NCBI RefSeq assembly: GCF_026810365.1
Contig: NZ_CP113948.1
Location: 3,249,001 to 3,313,000, forward strand
Origin: Flavobacterium praedii
Lineage (GTDB): Bacteria > Bacteroidota > Bacteroidia > Flavobacteriales > Flavobacteriaceae
Reading direction: 5' to 3'
DNA: 64,000 bases
Positions 42,859-50,725 of the stretch are shown here, one piece after another; the stretch's first letter is position 1, and each line of letters starts with the position of its first letter. The notes beneath the pieces were generated by a model, which worked only from the letters and a program-made list of their open reading frames with translations, was not told the origin of the DNA and did not search any database. The position numbers and the translations under genes are program-made.

Positions 42859-43368
42859 TTATTTTTTAGGCGATTTGTATAAAGGCACAGCTGAACATGC
42901 TTCGCCGAACATGATACTTTTGGCATGCCGTTGCAAATATTGTGCTGCCAAAACATAAGCCAGCATTGGAACAGGTTTTCTAGAACAACCTTTTATAATT
43001 ACTGGTTTGTCTTGATAAACAGTATAATCGATTCTAGAAAGTATTTCGACGTATAAAGCAGCATCTAAATCTTCCAGATAACCATTTATAATTTTTTTGG
43101 CAAAGGGAGCCAAATGCATCGTTACCAAAATAATGGCCCATTTGGGAATAATGGCATCAGTGCCACAAGTAACTGCAACATATTGATCTTGGTATTGGGA
43201 CCAATCTTGTTTGTTAAGTTGTTCTCTAAAGTCTTTTTCTTTCAATAAAAAGCCTTCATAAAGCCATTGTGAAATATCGATTTGCACACGAATTCCAGCT
43301 GGATAATAGTCTTCAAGATCGAAAACTTCCAGTGTACTATTTGCTACTTTATTGATTATTTCTTCCAT
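42859..43368 (-). CDS. DUF2480 family protein
   Basis: 169 residues, soluble, with no signal peptide. The family motifs are FDLEDYYPAGIRVQIDISQWLYEGFLL (in parts) and a C-terminal VIIKGCSRKPVPMLAYVLAAQ. Two Cys (in KGCSRK and EACSAV) and one in TCGTD are conserved-looking, but metal binding is not shown. DUF2480 genes usually stand in the SUF neighbourhood in Flavobacteriaceae, as here downstream of the SufT-like gene. An accessory role in Fe-S assembly is inferred. Confidence 0.8.
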   Translation of the reverse strand: MEEIINKVANSTLEVFDLEDYYPAGIRVQIDISQWLYEGFLLKEKDFREQLNKQDWSQYQDQYVAVTCGTDAIIPKWAIILVTMHLAPFAKKIINGYLEDLDAALYVEILSRIDYTVYQDKPVIIKGCSRKPVPMLAYVLAAQYLQRHAKSIMFGEACSAVPLYKSPKK

Positions 43369-43380
43369 TCTAAATATTTA

Positions 43381-43446
43381 GTGGTCAGTGGTCAGTATTT
43401 AGTAGTCAGTTTCTAACTGAACACTAAAATACTGAACACTGCCTAC
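43381..43446. repeat. Tandem-arm hairpin between the SufT-like and DUF2480 genes
   Basis: The left arm (43381-43411) repeats GTGGTCA/GTAGTCA-type units; the right arm (43415-43446) repeats ACTGAACAC. They pair over about 31 nt with a few mismatches and a 3-nt loop. It fills nearly the whole spacer. Confidence 0.6.
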
Positions 43447-43453
43447 TTTTTTG

Positions 43454-43777
43454 TTACAACATTCCCAATTCTAATTTTGCTTCTTCGCTCATCAAATCTT
43501 TGCTCCATGGTGGATCAAATGTGATTTCAACTTCGGCATCTTTTACATGCTCTATTGATTTTATTTTTTCCTCCACTTCTCTTGGTAAACTCTCGGCTAC
43601 CGGACAGTTTGGCGAAGTAAGTGTCATGAGAATTTTTACTTCATAATCGGTGTTGACCATTACATCATAGATCAATCCCAATTCGTAGATATCTACAGGA
43701 ATTTCTGGATCGTAAATGGTTTTCAATTTTGCTACAATCGATTCTCCTAATGCTTCTGTGTTTATTTCTTCTATCAT
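43454..43777 (-). CDS. SUF system MIP18/DUF59 protein (SufT-like)
   Basis: 107 residues with the MIP18 family fold: IYDPEIPVDIYELGLIYDV (about 19-37), LMTLTSPNCPVAESLP with the reactive Cys, and FDPPWSKDLMSEEAKLELGM (in parts). SufT-like proteins aid Fe-S cluster maturation of client proteins. It lies downstream of sufE and a GxxExxY gene and upstream of DUF2480. Confidence 0.9.
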   Translation of the reverse strand: MIEEINTEALGESIVAKLKTIYDPEIPVDIYELGLIYDVMVNTDYEVKILMTLTSPNCPVAESLPREVEEKIKSIEHVKDAEVEITFDPPWSKDLMSEEAKLELGML

Positions 43778-43856
43778 AATTTATATTTTTTAAACCATAT
43801 AAGTCATATAAGGTTATTTTTTGTTAATGTTTTAGCTAAATATAAGTTCAAAAAAG

Positions 43857-44270
43857 TTAATCTTCTAACATTCGATAATATTCATTGACCATTGTTTTTT
43901 GACCTTCATAGTAAATGTTTTTTACATTAAAATTAATTAATAAACCAATCGGAGCTTTTAATAAGTTCATATAAGTCAGCAATTGCGCTTCAAAAATGGG
44001 ACTTATTTCATTTACCGATTTTAGTTCTACAACAAGTGAATTCTCTATAAATAAATCACATCTAAGTTTCGATTCTAACTGATATCCTTTATAATTTAAA
44101 GGAATCTCAAGTTCGGAGGAAAAATTTATTTTTCTTAATTCTAATTCTTTTTTAAGACATTGATGATAAACATTTTCCAAAAGACCTGCGCCTATACTTT
44201 TATGAACTTCAATTGCCGCTCCATTTACCTGATAGACTAAATCTTTGAGAGTACTTCTGTTTATAATCAT
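43857..44270 (-). CDS. GxxExxY protein (PD-(D/E)XK-like)
   Basis: 137 residues. The name-giving motif is GLLENVY (G29, E32, Y35). The nuclease-like core has D72 and the E-x-K pair E82/K84 in VVELKSV. No function is proven for this family; the PD-(D/E)XK fold suggests nucleic-acid cleavage or binding. It is an intruder between sufE and the SufT-like gene, with spacers of 37 and 79 bp that are looser than those of its neighbours, which suggests later insertion. Confidence 0.85.
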   Translation of the reverse strand: MIINRSTLKDLVYQVNGAAIEVHKSIGAGLLENVYHQCLKKELELRKINFSSELEIPLNYKGYQLESKLRCDLFIENSLVVELKSVNEISPIFEAQLLTYMNLLKAPIGLLINFNVKNIYYEGQKTMVNEYYRMLED

Positions 44271-44307
44271 ATTTTTTATAGAATTAGCTTATATGACTTA
44301 TATGTTT

Positions 44308-44730
44308 TTAATTTTTTTTAGCATCAAATGCCAAAGCGTACATTTTAATATTTTTAATCATTGATACCAAACCATTGGCTCTTGTTGGTGATAGATGTTC
44401 TTTTAATCCTATTTCGTCAATAAAATCCATATCGGCGTTTAAGATATCCGTAGCTTTTTGGTTCGAGAAAGCACGGATTAAAATAGCGATTATACCTTTG
44501 GTCAAAATGGCGTCACTATCTGCTGTAAAGACAATTTTATCATCGTTTTGTTCTCCTTGCAACCAAACTTTGGATTGACATCCTTTGATCAGATTGTCGT
44601 CTGTTTTGAATTCTTCTTTGATTAATGGAAGATTTTTGCCTAAATCAATTATGTATTCATATCGTTGCATCCAGTCATCGAACATGGAAAATTCGTCTAT
44701 AATTTCGTTTTGTATTTCTTTTATTGTCAT
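44308..44730 (-). CDS. sufE: SufE sulfur acceptor
   Basis: 140 residues. The active-site Cys51 lies in LIKGCQSKVWLQG. The N-terminal LGKNLPLIKEEFK and C-terminal LSPTRANGLVSMI match SufE. It accepts persulfide sulfur from SufS and passes it to the SufBCD scaffold. Its start overlaps the stop of the small upstream gene by 4 bp (ATGA type), so the two are translationally coupled. Confidence 0.95.
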   Translation of the reverse strand: MTIKEIQNEIIDEFSMFDDWMQRYEYIIDLGKNLPLIKEEFKTDDNLIKGCQSKVWLQGEQNDDKIVFTADSDAILTKGIIAILIRAFSNQKATDILNADMDFIDEIGLKEHLSPTRANGLVSMIKNIKMYALAFDAKKN

Positions 44731-45155
44731 TCTTCTTTAATTGAAAAGGATAGTACTGTATTTACTAAATTTTTAATTTTTTCATTCGGAAATCCATTGT
44801 CGAAAGTTTGGCTTTCATAGGTTTTCCCTTTATAAGTTATTTTCAAATTGGCCATTGCAGCTCCATCATGAAAGCGCTTTTGAGTCGGTGCTTTTAAACT
44901 TGGAATTTCCTCCAAATTCACTTTTTGAAATTCCTTAATCAAGGTATTCCATTGTGAATCTGTTAACGTATTTGAATCAGGTTTTTCATCTCTGGCATTA
45001 GTGACCGAAATTGTTTTATTTTGAATCACAATATTTTTATGCAATCCTCTTGAGTTTGCTGTGTATTCTATTTTAGCAGTTTCCATATCTAGATTTTGAC
45101 TTTGGCAACTTTTTCCAAGAAACAGTGTTAAAAACAAAAGGGATAAAATTTTCAT
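44727..45155 (-). CDS. Small secreted protein or lipoprotein in the suf operon
   Basis: 142 residues. A signal peptide (MKILSLLFLTLFLG) ends near KSCQSQ; the Cys may be lipidated but the lipobox is poor. The mature part has DSQWNTLIKEFQKVNLEEIP and ANLKITYKGKTYESQTFDNG, similar in pattern to small periplasmic proteins of unknown role. It sits between sufS (13-bp gap) and sufE (4-bp overlap). I do not recognise the family. Confidence 0.7.
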   Translation of the reverse strand: MKILSLLFLTLFLGKSCQSQNLDMETAKIEYTANSRGLHKNIVIQNKTISVTNARDEKPDSNTLTDSQWNTLIKEFQKVNLEEIPSLKAPTQKRFHDGAAMANLKITYKGKTYESQTFDNGFPNEKIKNLVNTVLSFSIKEE

Positions 45156-45168
45156 AGCGTTTTATGTT

Positions 45169-46383
45169 TTAGGACAACATCATTTTTGCTTTTTTGACCG
45201 CATCAACCATTATGTCTATTTCTTCTTTGGTGTTGTAAAAAGAAAACGACGCTCTTATTGTCCCTGGAATTCCGAAGAAATTCATAATAGGTTGTGCGCA
45301 ATGATGGCCTGTTCTTACAGCAATTCCTAATTTGTCTATTATGGTTCCAATGTCATAAGGATGAATGCCTTCTATATTAAAAGAGATTACCGAAGTTTTT
45401 GCTTCAGCAGTACCATGAATTTTCAAACCGTCAATTTCTAGTAATCGTTTTGTACCGTATTCTAATAATTCTAATTCTTGTTTCTGAATATTTTCAAAAC
45501 CAATTTCATTCATATAATCAATGGCAGTTCCCAAAACAATTCCACCCGCAATATTGGGCGTTCCGGCTTCAAATTTATGAGGTAAATCGGCGTAAGTGGT
45601 TTTTTCGAAAGTTACTTCTTTGATCATTTCACCGCCACCTTGATACGGAGGTAATTTATTCAACCAGGCCTCTTTTCCGTATAAAATTCCAGTTCCTGTT
45701 GGGCCACACATTTTATGTCCCGAAAACACATAAAAATCACAATCCAAAGCTTGAACATCTGGTTTTAAATGCGGTACTGCTTGTGCGCCGTCAATCAGAA
45801 TCGCCGCGCCAACTTCATGCGCTTTGTCAATCATATATTTAATAGGATTGATGGTTCCCAGTGCATTCGAAATATGATTTACCGTTACAATCTTAGTTTT
45901 TGGAGAAAGCAACTTATCGTATTCGCCCATTATCAATTCCCCGTTTTCATTCATCGGAATGACTTTGAGAGAGGCGCCTGTTTTTTCACAAAGCATTTGC
46001 CAAGGCACAATATTACTGTGATGTTCTAGAGCAGAAACCAGCACTTCATCACCCGGTTTTAAAATCGAAGCAAATCCATTGGCCACAAGGTTGATACCAA
46101 AAGTAGTTCCCGAAGTAAAAAGCACTTCGTGAAGGAATTTAGCATTAATATGATTCTGCACTTTTGCTCGGGAAACTTCATAAGCGTCTGTTGCCAATTG
46201 GCTTAATGTATGAACACCCCTATGAATGTTGGCATTTATTTCCTGATAATAGGTTGCAATTGCATCAATAACCACTTGCGGTTTTTGTGAAGTGGCACCG
46301 TTATCGAAATATACTAAAGGCTTTCCGTTTACTTTTTGTGATAGAATTGGAAAGTCGGCTCTTATTTTTTGAATGTCTAACAT
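45169..46383 (-). CDS. sufS: Cysteine desulfurase SufS
   Basis: 404 residues. PLP enzyme of class V: the PLP lysine lies in FSGHKMCGPTGTG (about 224), the aspartate in LIDGAQAVPH, the stacking His in LEHHSNIVPW, and the catalytic Cys in VRTGHHCAQP (about 363). It removes sulfur from cysteine as an enzyme-bound persulfide for SufE. It is separated from sufD by a plus-strand gene and has its own -7 box, so it heads a second suf transcript. Confidence 0.96.
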   Translation of the reverse strand: MLDIQKIRADFPILSQKVNGKPLVYFDNGATSQKPQVVIDAIATYYQEINANIHRGVHTLSQLATDAYEVSRAKVQNHINAKFLHEVLFTSGTTFGINLVANGFASILKPGDEVLVSALEHHSNIVPWQMLCEKTGASLKVIPMNENGELIMGEYDKLLSPKTKIVTVNHISNALGTINPIKYMIDKAHEVGAAILIDGAQAVPHLKPDVQALDCDFYVFSGHKMCGPTGTGILYGKEAWLNKLPPYQGGGEMIKEVTFEKTTYADLPHKFEAGTPNIAGGIVLGTAIDYMNEIGFENIQKQELELLEYGTKRLLEIDGLKIHGTAEAKTSVISFNIEGIHPYDIGTIIDKLGIAVRTGHHCAQPIMNFFGIPGTIRASFSFYNTKEEIDIMVDAVKKAKMMLS

Positions 46384-46409
46384 TTCTTTATTTAGAATTT
46401 TTCTAAATA

Positions 46410-46417
46410 CAAAAGTA
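46410..46417 (-). promoter_or_regulatory. sufS promoter -7 box
   Basis: The minus strand reads TACTTTTG, an exact TAnnTTTG match, 26 nt before the sufS ATG at 46383. Confidence 0.5.
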
Positions 46418-46568
46418 ATACAATTGATTTAGTTTTCTAAGAAACAATAGTTAATAATTGTAAAAATTGTAACAAAGAATGGAGCGATAGTATTGAAAAT
46501 GGAATAGGATTAAATTGTTTGTGGTTGGCATCCCTTTTTTTATTAATTTGGTGTAATAATCTTTCAAT

Positions 46569-47918
46569 ATGAAAAAATATTTTAAAATAGGAGCTCTTCT
46601 TTTTTTGTTGATCTTAGGTTATTTTGGTTTTACCAGTTATCCTAAATTAGAATTGATATCTGGATTTTCAGCCAAAAGCATGGCTAGCGGGCATTTCATT
46701 GATAATCGCTCCCAAGAAATTATCGAAAAAAACGATAATGATTTTGATGTAATTGGTTGGGCTACCAATCAAATCAATGAATCGGGAAAATTTTCGACAG
46801 CGACTGTTTTGGGCTTAAAAGAGCGAAAAGCAATTTATCGTAAAGGTTTGGGAGCGACTTTAATCAATGATGGTTTTGACGTAAACAAACCATATGATGT
46901 TCCAAAAAGAGCAAAATCAAACAGTAATTTACCTTTTCCTTATGGAGATGTTGAACCCAAAGACACAGTTTTTAAAAACGTGAATTATACCAAATTGAAT
47001 CAGGTTGTTGCCAATGCATTTGATGCCAAAGGGAATGATTATAAAAGAACACGCTCCGTTTTGGTTATTTATAAAGATAAAATCATTGCCGAGAAATATG
47101 CGGATGGTTTTACGAAAAACAGTGTTATTTTGGGTTGGTCGATGACCAAGAGTATTACGGGGACGCTTTTTGGAATTCTTCAAAAGCAAGGGCGATTTGA
47201 CATCTACAAACCCGCTCCGATTTCCGAATGGCAAAACGACGATCGAAAATACATTACGACCAATGATTTATTGCATATGAATTCAGGTTTGGAATGGGAG
47301 GAGAAATATGACAGAATTTGTGATGCGACAAAAATGCTTTTCCAGTCGGAGGATATGTCAAAAGGGCAATTGCTAAAACCAGCGATTTTCAAACCCAACA
47401 CGCATTGGAATTACTCTTCGGGAACAACAAATTTATTGTCGGGAATTTTGCGGAAGCAGTTCAAAACCCATCAAGAATACTTGGATTTTTGGTATTCGGC
47501 ATTGATTGATAAAATTGGAATGCATTCCATGCTTGTGGAAACGGATATGGCGGGGAATTATGTTGGATCGTCTTATGGTTGGGCAACCACAAGAGATTGG
47601 TCCAAATTGGGATTGTTGTATTTGCACCAAGGCAATTGGAACGGTCAGCAATTATTTGATCCCAGTTGGGCAAAGTATGTTGCGACTCCCACAGATACTT
47701 CACACGGAAGATATGGAGCACAATTTTGGCTTAATGAAGGATACTATTTTCCAGATGTTCCAAGAGATATGTATTATTGTAGTGGTTTCCAAGGGCAAAT
47801 GGTAGCTATAATTCCGTCTGTGGATTTGGTAATTGTGAGAATGGGTTTGACAGAAGAATCTCAATTTGATTTTAATGGATTGTTGAGTGGAATTGTGTGG
47901 AGTGTGAGAAATAATTAA
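46569..47918 (+). CDS. Serine hydrolase, class C beta-lactamase fold
   Basis: 449 residues with an N-terminal membrane anchor or signal (KIGALLFLLILGYFGF). The catalytic S-x-x-K is SMTK near residue 191 and the second motif is YSS near residue 282 (YxN place), as in NylB-type hydrolases and esterases. A third region HGRYGAQFW stands where KTG would be. It probably hydrolyses an ester or amide in the periplasm; true beta-lactamase activity is unlikely from these motifs. It is on the opposite strand from the suf genes and splits sufS from sufD. Confidence 0.85.
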   Translation: MKKYFKIGALLFLLILGYFGFTSYPKLELISGFSAKSMASGHFIDNRSQEIIEKNDNDFDVIGWATNQINESGKFSTATVLGLKERKAIYRKGLGATLINDGFDVNKPYDVPKRAKSNSNLPFPYGDVEPKDTVFKNVNYTKLNQVVANAFDAKGNDYKRTRSVLVIYKDKIIAEKYADGFTKNSVILGWSMTKSITGTLFGILQKQGRFDIYKPAPISEWQNDDRKYITTNDLLHMNSGLEWEEKYDRICDATKMLFQSEDMSKGQLLKPAIFKPNTHWNYSSGTTNLLSGILRKQFKTHQEYLDFWYSALIDKIGMHSMLVETDMAGNYVGSSYGWATTRDWSKLGLLYLHQGNWNGQQLFDPSWAKYVATPTDTSHGRYGAQFWLNEGYYFPDVPRDMYYCSGFQGQMVAIIPSVDLVIVRMGLTEESQFDFNGLLSGIVWSVRNN

Positions 47919-48024
47919 CCGCAAAGACACAAAGTAAAAACCGCAAAGAGCGCAGAGTATAAAATCAATACTTTGCGCTCTTTGCGTAAATCTTTGCTCC
48001 CGATAGTTATCGGGATTGCGGTTA
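47917..48024. repeat. CCGCAAAG hairpin repeat with nested CCCGATA palindrome
   Basis: Inner arms 47942-47960 and 47968-47986 (CGCAAAGAGCGCA-type) pair with one mismatch. Outer arms TAACCGCAA (47917-47925) and TTGCGGTTA (48016-48024) pair exactly. Within the right side lies CCCGATA-GT-TATCGGG (47999-48014), a perfect palindrome of another type. It fills the space between two convergent genes and may terminate both. I recall both motif types as frequent in Flavobacterium genomes. Confidence 0.65.
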
Positions 48025-48028
48025 AAAG

Positions 48029-49375
48029 CTACAAATCAAATCCAATTTTAACGCCCAATTTGTTAGCGATAATAGTAGTAATTCGTTGTTTCAATTCCGG
48101 TATTTTGATGTTTTCGATAACGGCATTCGAGAACGCGTACATCAATAATGCTTTGGCTTCTTTTTTCGGGATTCCGCGTTGTTGCATGTAGAACATAGCG
48201 GTTTCATCCAATTGTCCGATGGTACATCCATGGGAACATTTTACGTCATCGGCAAAAATCTCCAATTGCGGTTTGGCGTTAATGGTTGCTTTGTCGCTCA
48301 AAAGAATATTATTGCTTTTTTGGAAAGCGTTTGTTTTTTGAGCTTCTCTTTCTACATATACTTTTCCGTTGAAAACTCCTGTTGAACGGTCGGTAAAAAT
48401 TCCTTTATAATCTTGAAAGCTTTCACAGTTAGGCGTTGCGTGGTTCACTAAAGTATAATGATCAACGTGTTGATTGCCTCCAATGATTGTAATTCCGTTC
48501 AAGGTACTTGTTAGTCTTTCACCAAAATGATAGAAATTCAAATTGTTTCGGGTTAGGTTTCCGCCAAAAGAGAAAGTATGCACCGAAACGTGACTTTCCT
48601 GTTTTTGGGAAACATACGTATTGTCAATTAAATTGGCTTCCAGGTTGTCATTTTGAATTTTGTAATAATCAACAATCGCTCTTTTTTGAGCAAAAATCTC
48701 GGTAACCGAATTGGTTAAAACTGGATTAGCTTCGCTTCGTTCGCCGTAGGCTCGGGTTTCGTTCAAACTTTGATGGCGTTCTATGATTTGAACATGTGAG
48801 TTTTCACCAACAATAACCAAGTTTCTTGGTTGTACCAAAAGAGCCGATTCGCTTCCTGTAGAGAAATACATGATCTCAATAGGTTTGTCTGCCACTTTGC
48901 TTTTTGGGATATTGATGTAAGCTCCTTCATTGGCGAAAGCCGTATTCAAAGATGTCAAACTTTCGTCTTTACTAGCCACTTTATTGAAATAATTATCAAT
49001 AATCATTTTGTATTTTGGCTTGTTTAATGCCGATGACATTAAGCAAACATCGATACCGTCGTGAGTAGTTGAAGATAAATGTGAACTAAAGACACCATCT
49101 ACGAAAACTACTTTGTAGGTGTCTATTTCGTGTAAAAAGTATTTTTTTACATCACTATATTGAATGGTATTTTCTGTTTTTGGAAAAACGCTAAAGTCAT
49201 TTTTTAAGATAGCATTTAGCGAAGTGTATTTCCAACTTTCTTCTTTTTTGGTTGGGAAGCCCTTATTTTCGAAGTTTTTTATAGCTGCTGTTCGCACATC
49301 GTGAAGTTCGGAATGAACATCAATACGCTCTTCAAAAGCCATAAAAGACGATAGTAATTTTTCTTTTAATTCCAT
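48029..49375 (-). CDS. sufD: SufD scaffold subunit
   Basis: 448 residues. The SufD beta-helix core and the C-terminal motif KCSHGCTIGQLDE with QRGIPKKEAKALL match the family. It forms the SufBCD scaffold with SufB and the SufC ATPase. Residues about 206-216 (TRAYGERSEA) between IERHQSLN and NPVLTNS are encoded by a GC-rich palindrome-like stretch (48729-48757) resembling one at 4105-4131, and look like an in-frame insertion. The downstream side meets the repeat at 47917-48024. Confidence 0.94.
   Translation of the reverse strand: MELKEKLLSSFMAFEERIDVHSELHDVRTAAIKNFENKGFPTKKEESWKYTSLNAILKNDFSVFPKTENTIQYSDVKKYFLHEIDTYKVVFVDGVFSSHLSSTTHDGIDVCLMSSALNKPKYKMIIDNYFNKVASKDESLTSLNTAFANEGAYINIPKSKVADKPIEIMYFSTGSESALLVQPRNLVIVGENSHVQIIERHQSLNETRAYGERSEANPVLTNSVTEIFAQKRAIVDYYKIQNDNLEANLIDNTYVSQKQESHVSVHTFSFGGNLTRNNLNFYHFGERLTSTLNGITIIGGNQHVDHYTLVNHATPNCESFQDYKGIFTDRSTGVFNGKVYVEREAQKTNAFQKSNNILLSDKATINAKPQLEIFADDVKCSHGCTIGQLDETAMFYMQQRGIPKKEAKALLMYAFSNAVIENIKIPELKQRITTIIANKLGVKIGFDL
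48729..48757. repeat. REP-like insertion inside sufD
   Basis: On the coding strand it reads ACCCGAGC, CTAC, GGCGAAC, GAAGCGAAGC. It shares ACCCGAGC, GCGAAC and GCGAAGC in the same order with 4105-4131. It is in frame (about 10 residues) and stands out by GC content from flanking sufD sequence. Confidence 0.5.
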
Positions 49376-49387
49376 ATTCTTTAATTG

Positions 49388-49451
49388 TTTAAAGTTTAAG
49401 GTTTAAAAGTTTAAAGTTAGCTTGAGTCTACTTTAAACTTTAGACTTTAAA
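49388..49451. repeat. Tandem-arm hairpin between sufC and sufD
   Basis: The left side repeats GTTTAAAGTTTAAGG-type units; the right side has CTTTAAACTTTAGAC units that pair with them in several registers. It fills most of the 83-bp spacer. Confidence 0.55.
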
Positions 49452-49458
49452 CAAATAT

Positions 49459-50211
49459 TTAAGCTTCTTGTTCTTGTTTAATCCAATCGTATCCTTTTTC
49501 TTCCAGTTCATGCGCTAATTCTGCACCACCAGATTTTACAATTTTTCCGTTGTAAAGCACGTGTACAAAATCGGGAACGATATAATCCAATAATCTTTGG
49601 TAATGCGTAATTACAATGACAGCATTTTTATCACTTTTTAATTTGTTGACACCATTGGCAACAATTCTCAAAGCATCGATGTCTAGACCAGAATCGGTTT
49701 CGTCAAGGATGGCTAGTTTTGGTTCTAGCATTGCCATCTGGAAAATTTCATTTCTTTTTTTCTCTCCACCAGAGAAACCTTCATTAAGAGAACGCGAAAG
49801 AAACTTTCTGTCGATTTCTAATAGTTCCGATTTTTCACGAATCAATTTCAGCATTTCGTTGGCTGGCATTTCTTCTTGACCTTTAGCTTTACGAGTTTCG
49901 TTGATTGCCGATCTCATGAAATTGGTTACCGAAACTCCAGGAATTTCCACTGGATATTGGAACGAAAGGAAAACACCTTTATGTGCTCTTTCTTCTGGAG
50001 CTAATTCGGCAAGATCTTCTCCGTCCAAAATCACTTCTCCATCCGTTACTTCATAATTTTCGTTTCCTGCAATTACAGCTGAAAGTGTACTTTTACCAGC
50101 ACCATTTGGCCCCATTATAGCATGAACTTCTCCTGCTTTCACTTCAAGGTTTATTCCTTTTAATATTTCTTTGTCACCTATAGAGGCGTGTAAATTTTTT
50201 ATTGATAACAT
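49459..50211 (-). CDS. sufC: SufC ATPase
   Basis: 250 residues. Walker A GPNGAGKS (34-41), ABC signature [15 protein letters not shown], Walker [14 protein letters not shown] and H-loop [10 protein letters not shown] match SufC. It drives conformational change of SufBD during Fe-S cluster assembly. It should be next to sufB but a toxin-antitoxin pair lies between them. Confidence 0.97.
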   Translation of the reverse strand: MLSIKNLHASIGDKEILKGINLEVKAGEVHAIMGPNGAGKSTLSAVIAGNENYEVTDGEVILDGEDLAELAPEERAHKGVFLSFQYPVEIPGVSVTNFMRSAINETRKAKGQEEMPANEMLKLIREKSELLEIDRKFLSRSLNEGFSGGEKKRNEIFQMAMLEPKLAILDETDSGLDIDALRIVANGVNKLKSDKNAVIVITHYQRLLDYIVPDFVHVLYNGKIVKSGGAELAHELEEKGYDWIKQEQEA

Positions 50212-50223
50212 CGTTTATTTGGT

Positions 50224-50496
50224 TTATTCATAATGTCCTTTTAAAGACAATATATCTAATATTTCTACTTTATTTTCTTCTGTAACTCTGTATATAATGC
50301 GGTGTTCTTTATTAATTCTTCTTGACCATCTTCCAGAAAGTTGATGTTTCAATTGTTCTGGTTTTCCAATTCCTTCAAAAGGATGCAAAATAATATCGTG
50401 GATTAAAGCAGATATTTTATTCATTATTGCTTTGTTACCAGATTTCTTCCAAAATTCTCTGTCTTTCTGAGCTTTTTCAGAATAAATTACTTCCAC
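50224..50496 (-). CDS. Txe/YoeB family toxin
   Basis: 90 residues, the full family length. YoeB hallmarks are present: E41 in PFEGIGKPEQLK, R59/R60 in GRWSRRINKEHRIIY, and the C-terminal H88-Y89 in LKGHYE. It is a ribosome-dependent endoribonuclease in this family. Its start overlaps the antitoxin stop by 10 bp. The location between sufB and sufC is unusual. Confidence 0.92.
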   Translation of the reverse strand: MEVIYSEKAQKDREFWKKSGNKAIMNKISALIHDIILHPFEGIGKPEQLKHQLSGRWSRRINKEHRIIYRVTEENKVEILDILSLKGHYE

Positions 50497-50684
50497 AAAT
50501 CCTCTAGCTTTATTTTCATTCCTTTTCCGTCCTTAATGCTTTTTTCAGCTTCCAAAATTTCTTTTACAAATTCTGGATTATAAGGCTTTTCGATTTCTTG
50601 AACGATTTCGAAACCCAATGATTTTGCCAATGATTTCAAGACTGGAAAATCTTTTTTCTTAACGTTTTTTAAAATGAGTTCCAT
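50487..50684 (-). CDS. YoeB-partner antitoxin, DUF2683-like
   Basis: 65 residues from the ATG at about 50684 (a TTG at 50714 would add ten residues). It begins MELILKNVKKKDFPVLKSLAK and carries on with LGFEIVQEIEKPYNP, then an acidic/basic C-terminal helix EILEAEKSIKDGKGMKIKLE and DLWK, typical of the toxin-binding tail of such antitoxins. It differs from classical YefM; I place it near DUF2683 with limited certainty. It precedes and overlaps the toxin gene. Confidence 0.75.
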   Translation of the reverse strand: MELILKNVKKKDFPVLKSLAKSLGFEIVQEIEKPYNPEFVKEILEAEKSIKDGKGMKIKLEDLWK

Positions 50685-50725
50685 AACAATCTGGATATAA
50701 TAATGTTTATACAAATTTATAAAAA

